DNA of 64,000 nucleotides, taken from positions 801,678-865,677 of the forward strand of contig NMRA01000118.1 in the NCBI GenBank assembly GCA_002633005.1, read 5' to 3'. Below are positions 61,577 to 64,000 of the stretch, in pieces. Every line of letters starts with the position of its first letter. The stretch's first letter is position 1. The notes below the pieces were generated by a model. That model searched no databases and was not told where the DNA came from. It saw only the letters and a list, made by a program, of their open reading frames with translations. The stretch is from Phoronis australis (Eukaryota; Phoronida; Phoronidae). The position numbers were made by a program, and so were the translations under genes.

Positions 61577-63135
61577 CGAACTTGAGCGGTTACCCTCAAT
61601 ATTCCGAAGTCAGCGCCTTAAAATGCAGTGTTACTCTTGGTACAATCTATCAAGCTCACTGGTGAGCTTTGTAGCTTGTCGAAAAACAGCATTTTGGTCC
61701 TTTATGGCTCAGTTCCGCCTTTTTAATATTATTACTAAACCTTCGGTCGGACTAGTGCACCTTCATACTAGTTAGCTTCTCCCGTTTTTAGTCCATAGAC
61801 GTGCGCAACTAAAGCATATATATTTATAGGGCACAAGATATTCTCGAGAGAAACTAACGACAGCACGGTACGTCGAAACACGTATATCTGTCCGAGAGGT
61901 GTGCTTTGCAGTCATGCCTAGACTTGCAATAACGATTTACAGTTGTTCTCCCATAGAACAGCCCTTCAAGCCGCATCTTTAAAAACCATTTAAATTTGTA
62001 GAGCACCTTCCCAAACTTGATTTGGTTTATACCTAACGTTTTTGACGTGCACAGCTTTTTCACCAGTACTAAAACCACAACGGTAGAGCAAAGACAATAT
62101 ATTTGGATAATAGATTACAAACCAACGACTTCTGCAGCTGTAATTATGTGACAAATATTATAGAACCTGTTAGCATCTTGAGAAGTGTACATGCCGAACC
62201 CATCAGTCATTGGAAGTTAGCAGAACAACCAAGGACACATGAGAGCAAAACCCTCACCTGAACAGGCAAGGAATATGGCCAACTACCCTTGTGACAGCAC
62301 TGAATCCAGATTAGCCAGTAAGAGGAATGTTTAAGCACAGGGACACAAAAGAAATGTACTTATTGGAATAACACGGGAAGAACAGTTACAGTACAATCTA
62401 ACCTAGTACCCAAAATGCCCAATAGGCAGAATACACAATTTACATATAGGAATGACATAAGCATGGCGCTGATTGCATCTAATATACATATAATATACAA
62501 AAGATATATAAATCTGATAAGCAAATAAGCATCTCTTAAATTGAAAATAAAATGATTTTTAAGAAATCAATTCTTCATGACTTTGAAATAGGACTGAAAG
62601 GTTATCAAAGAAGTGCACATTAACTGGAATTACATACATGTAGTAACGGAATGGTACAAATAGGACAACTGACATGTGACAAATACAGATGGCAATCGAC
62701 TTGTTGAACAATTATTCATAATAAGTGCAAACCATCAATAAAATGAAAAAGCTAACTGCCTCCAAAAACTGATTGGATCTTAATTATTTCAAATAATGCC
62801 AAAGGCTTATGAGTTCTAATTAAGACGTCAAGCCATGACTGAAACTACACATTACGACCCACATAGGACTCAAAATTAATCAATTCAAAACCCATTAATA
62901 ACTAAAAGACTACTACACATTGTACATGAGCCACCACTGTTAAATACAAAAGTCACTATAGTATTACTGGATAACAGTTAGCACTGTCCCCACAAAAGCA
63001 TGGCGACCGGCGGGTAATAACACATAGCAAGATCCATACATCTCGAGTAAGAACAATGCCAAGTTCACCTGCCCCATGTTACAACGGGACAGAGCACGCT
63101 TGAGGCGGTTCATCTCAACGTTAGATAGTACTTAA
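61577..63135. other. Plastin 3' flank and 3' UTR, otherwise empty
   Basis: AT-rich sequence downstream of the minus-strand plastin stop. It should contain the plastin 3' UTR, but I could not fix the poly(A) site. No other gene seen. Confidence 0.5.
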
Positions 63136-63610
63136 TTAAGACTGCTGCTCCGTGTCGTAGGCTTTGGTCATCAGACAGGCAAAAACTGTCATGACCATTT
63201 TCTGATTGACTTCAACAATGTCCTCTGGAAGAGCGTAGACACGGCAACCAATCTTTCGCGCCATCGATATGGCATATTTGGCATTAGCAAGCTTGTCCTG
63301 CAAAGCAAATTTCATAGAAATAATTACTTCAAAACCAAGATTTGTAAAATGTTGAATAACGAGCACACAATAAACAATCGAAGAGGTAATGTAGACACTT
63401 TAGCAAGTGAAAAAGCTGCGCATTACTGCCAAGCTGAAATAAGATTTGAACTGCTACCTCATCTGAGCCATCCGGCCCACAGTCACGTACTGTCGAAGGA
63501 GAGATAGCGCCAGGCTGGAGGGCATCAATAAGGTCAAGAATTACACGAGCATCTGATAGAGCCGAGTCATGGAATGAGGTGACCTTTGAGGTTTTACCAC
63601 TGGACTTGAG
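63136..63610 (-). CDS. PLS: Plastin/fimbrin, last two coding exons (5' partial)
   Basis: An actin-bundling protein with EF-hands and four calponin-homology domains; these exons encode the end of the fourth CH domain. The penultimate exon is 63610-63458 (acceptor TTTCAG, donor GTAGCA) and reads [20 protein letters not shown] and [10 protein letters not shown]. The last exon is 63297-63136 (acceptor TTTGCAG) and reads [38 protein letters not shown] and the stop TAA. These match the plastin C-terminus closely (human: ...[39 protein letters not shown]). The tail [10 protein letters not shown] differs from the vertebrate GKGMKRV type. Both exons are phase 0. The rest of the gene lies beyond 64000. 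Confidence 0.93.
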
Positions 63611-64000
63611 CTGAAATGAGGAGATGAGACATGTCAATCACATGACAACGCAGAGGTTGTATTGGGGTTAATGTGAGCAAGTAAGAGAGAGCAGAGGATG
63701 GACATAACACTATCATTTTAACATTAGTCACACTTTGAAGTTATACATATTCAGTGGTTTACACTTTATTTCCTTTGGTTCCCTTCATACTTCTTGTCGT
63801 GACTTAGACAAAGCATTGTTAAGAAGTACTACATGGCTCCAGACAGTGCTTGAACAGGGCCACAGGCAATTAGTGACAAATAGGCACGATTGAAAACCAT
63901 ACTATGACAATGCAAGTGTTTAACGCGTCACATTACTGAAGGTCCATCAGACAAGAACAGTCAGAAGTAAACATGCAAAAACCACAAATTTTCCAAGCTC
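63611..64000 (-). other. Plastin intron
   Basis: Sequence upstream of the penultimate plastin exon with no coding match, interpreted as part of an intron running out of the window. Confidence 0.7.

Overview
This is a eukaryotic, animal genomic window of roughly 40% GC. Genes are split by GT-AG introns, exons are short, intergenic space is large and full of transposon debris, and there are two runs of N (30457-30584 and 44338-44410). The gene set suggests a marine invertebrate, most likely a cnidarian (perhaps a stony coral): a ShKT-domain secreted protein, a thrombospondin/laminin-G protein, a small secreted fibrinogen-like protein of a type I associate with coral skeletal matrix annotations, and the palindrome TACATGTA at dozens of sites. 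That placement is inference.

Layout: (1) 288-3671 (+): the 3' seven exons of a thrombospondin C-terminal plus LamG protein, 5' end outside the window. (2) 3672-10723: intergenic, with a TTAA-flanked MITE (5918-6459) and a 20-bp minisatellite. (3) 10724-26295 (+): a complete ten-exon NADP-dependent isocitrate dehydrogenase of 409 aa. Its introns carry a reverse LINE remnant, three tandem repeats, a TA-flanked MITE and a 371-bp duplication joined by a single N that copies part of exon 6. (4) 27010-33094: intergenic, no convincing gene. (5) 33095-41148 (+): a six-exon secreted ShKT plus beta-propeller-like protein whose first ShKT domain has an in-frame TAA and lacks one cysteine; three or more MITE-like inverted-repeat elements sit in or beside it. 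(6) 41149-48174: gene-poor, with a tRNA-headed SINE candidate and a broken ankyrin-like fragment. (7) 48223-49429 (-): a complete two-exon secreted fibrinogen-like protein with TATA box and poly(A) signal. (8) 53865-54482 (-): a secreted, probably GPI-anchored protein of unknown family. (9) 57105-58443: a TTAA-flanked, THAP-bearing (Kolobok-like) fold-back element with about 300-bp arms. (10) 59196-61135: a pogo-like DDE transposon split by a 5'-truncated LINE, followed by a GC-rich MITE. (11) 63136-63610 (-): the last two coding exons of plastin/fimbrin, running out of the window.

The genes do not form a functional cluster. IDH and plastin are housekeeping genes. The TSP/LamG, ShKT/propeller, fibrinogen-like and GPI-type genes are all secreted or surface proteins, but nothing in the sequence links them in one pathway. 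The most unusual items are the ShKT/propeller gene with its lesions, the TSP_C-LamG architecture, the fold-back THAP element, and a set of MITE families with clear ends.
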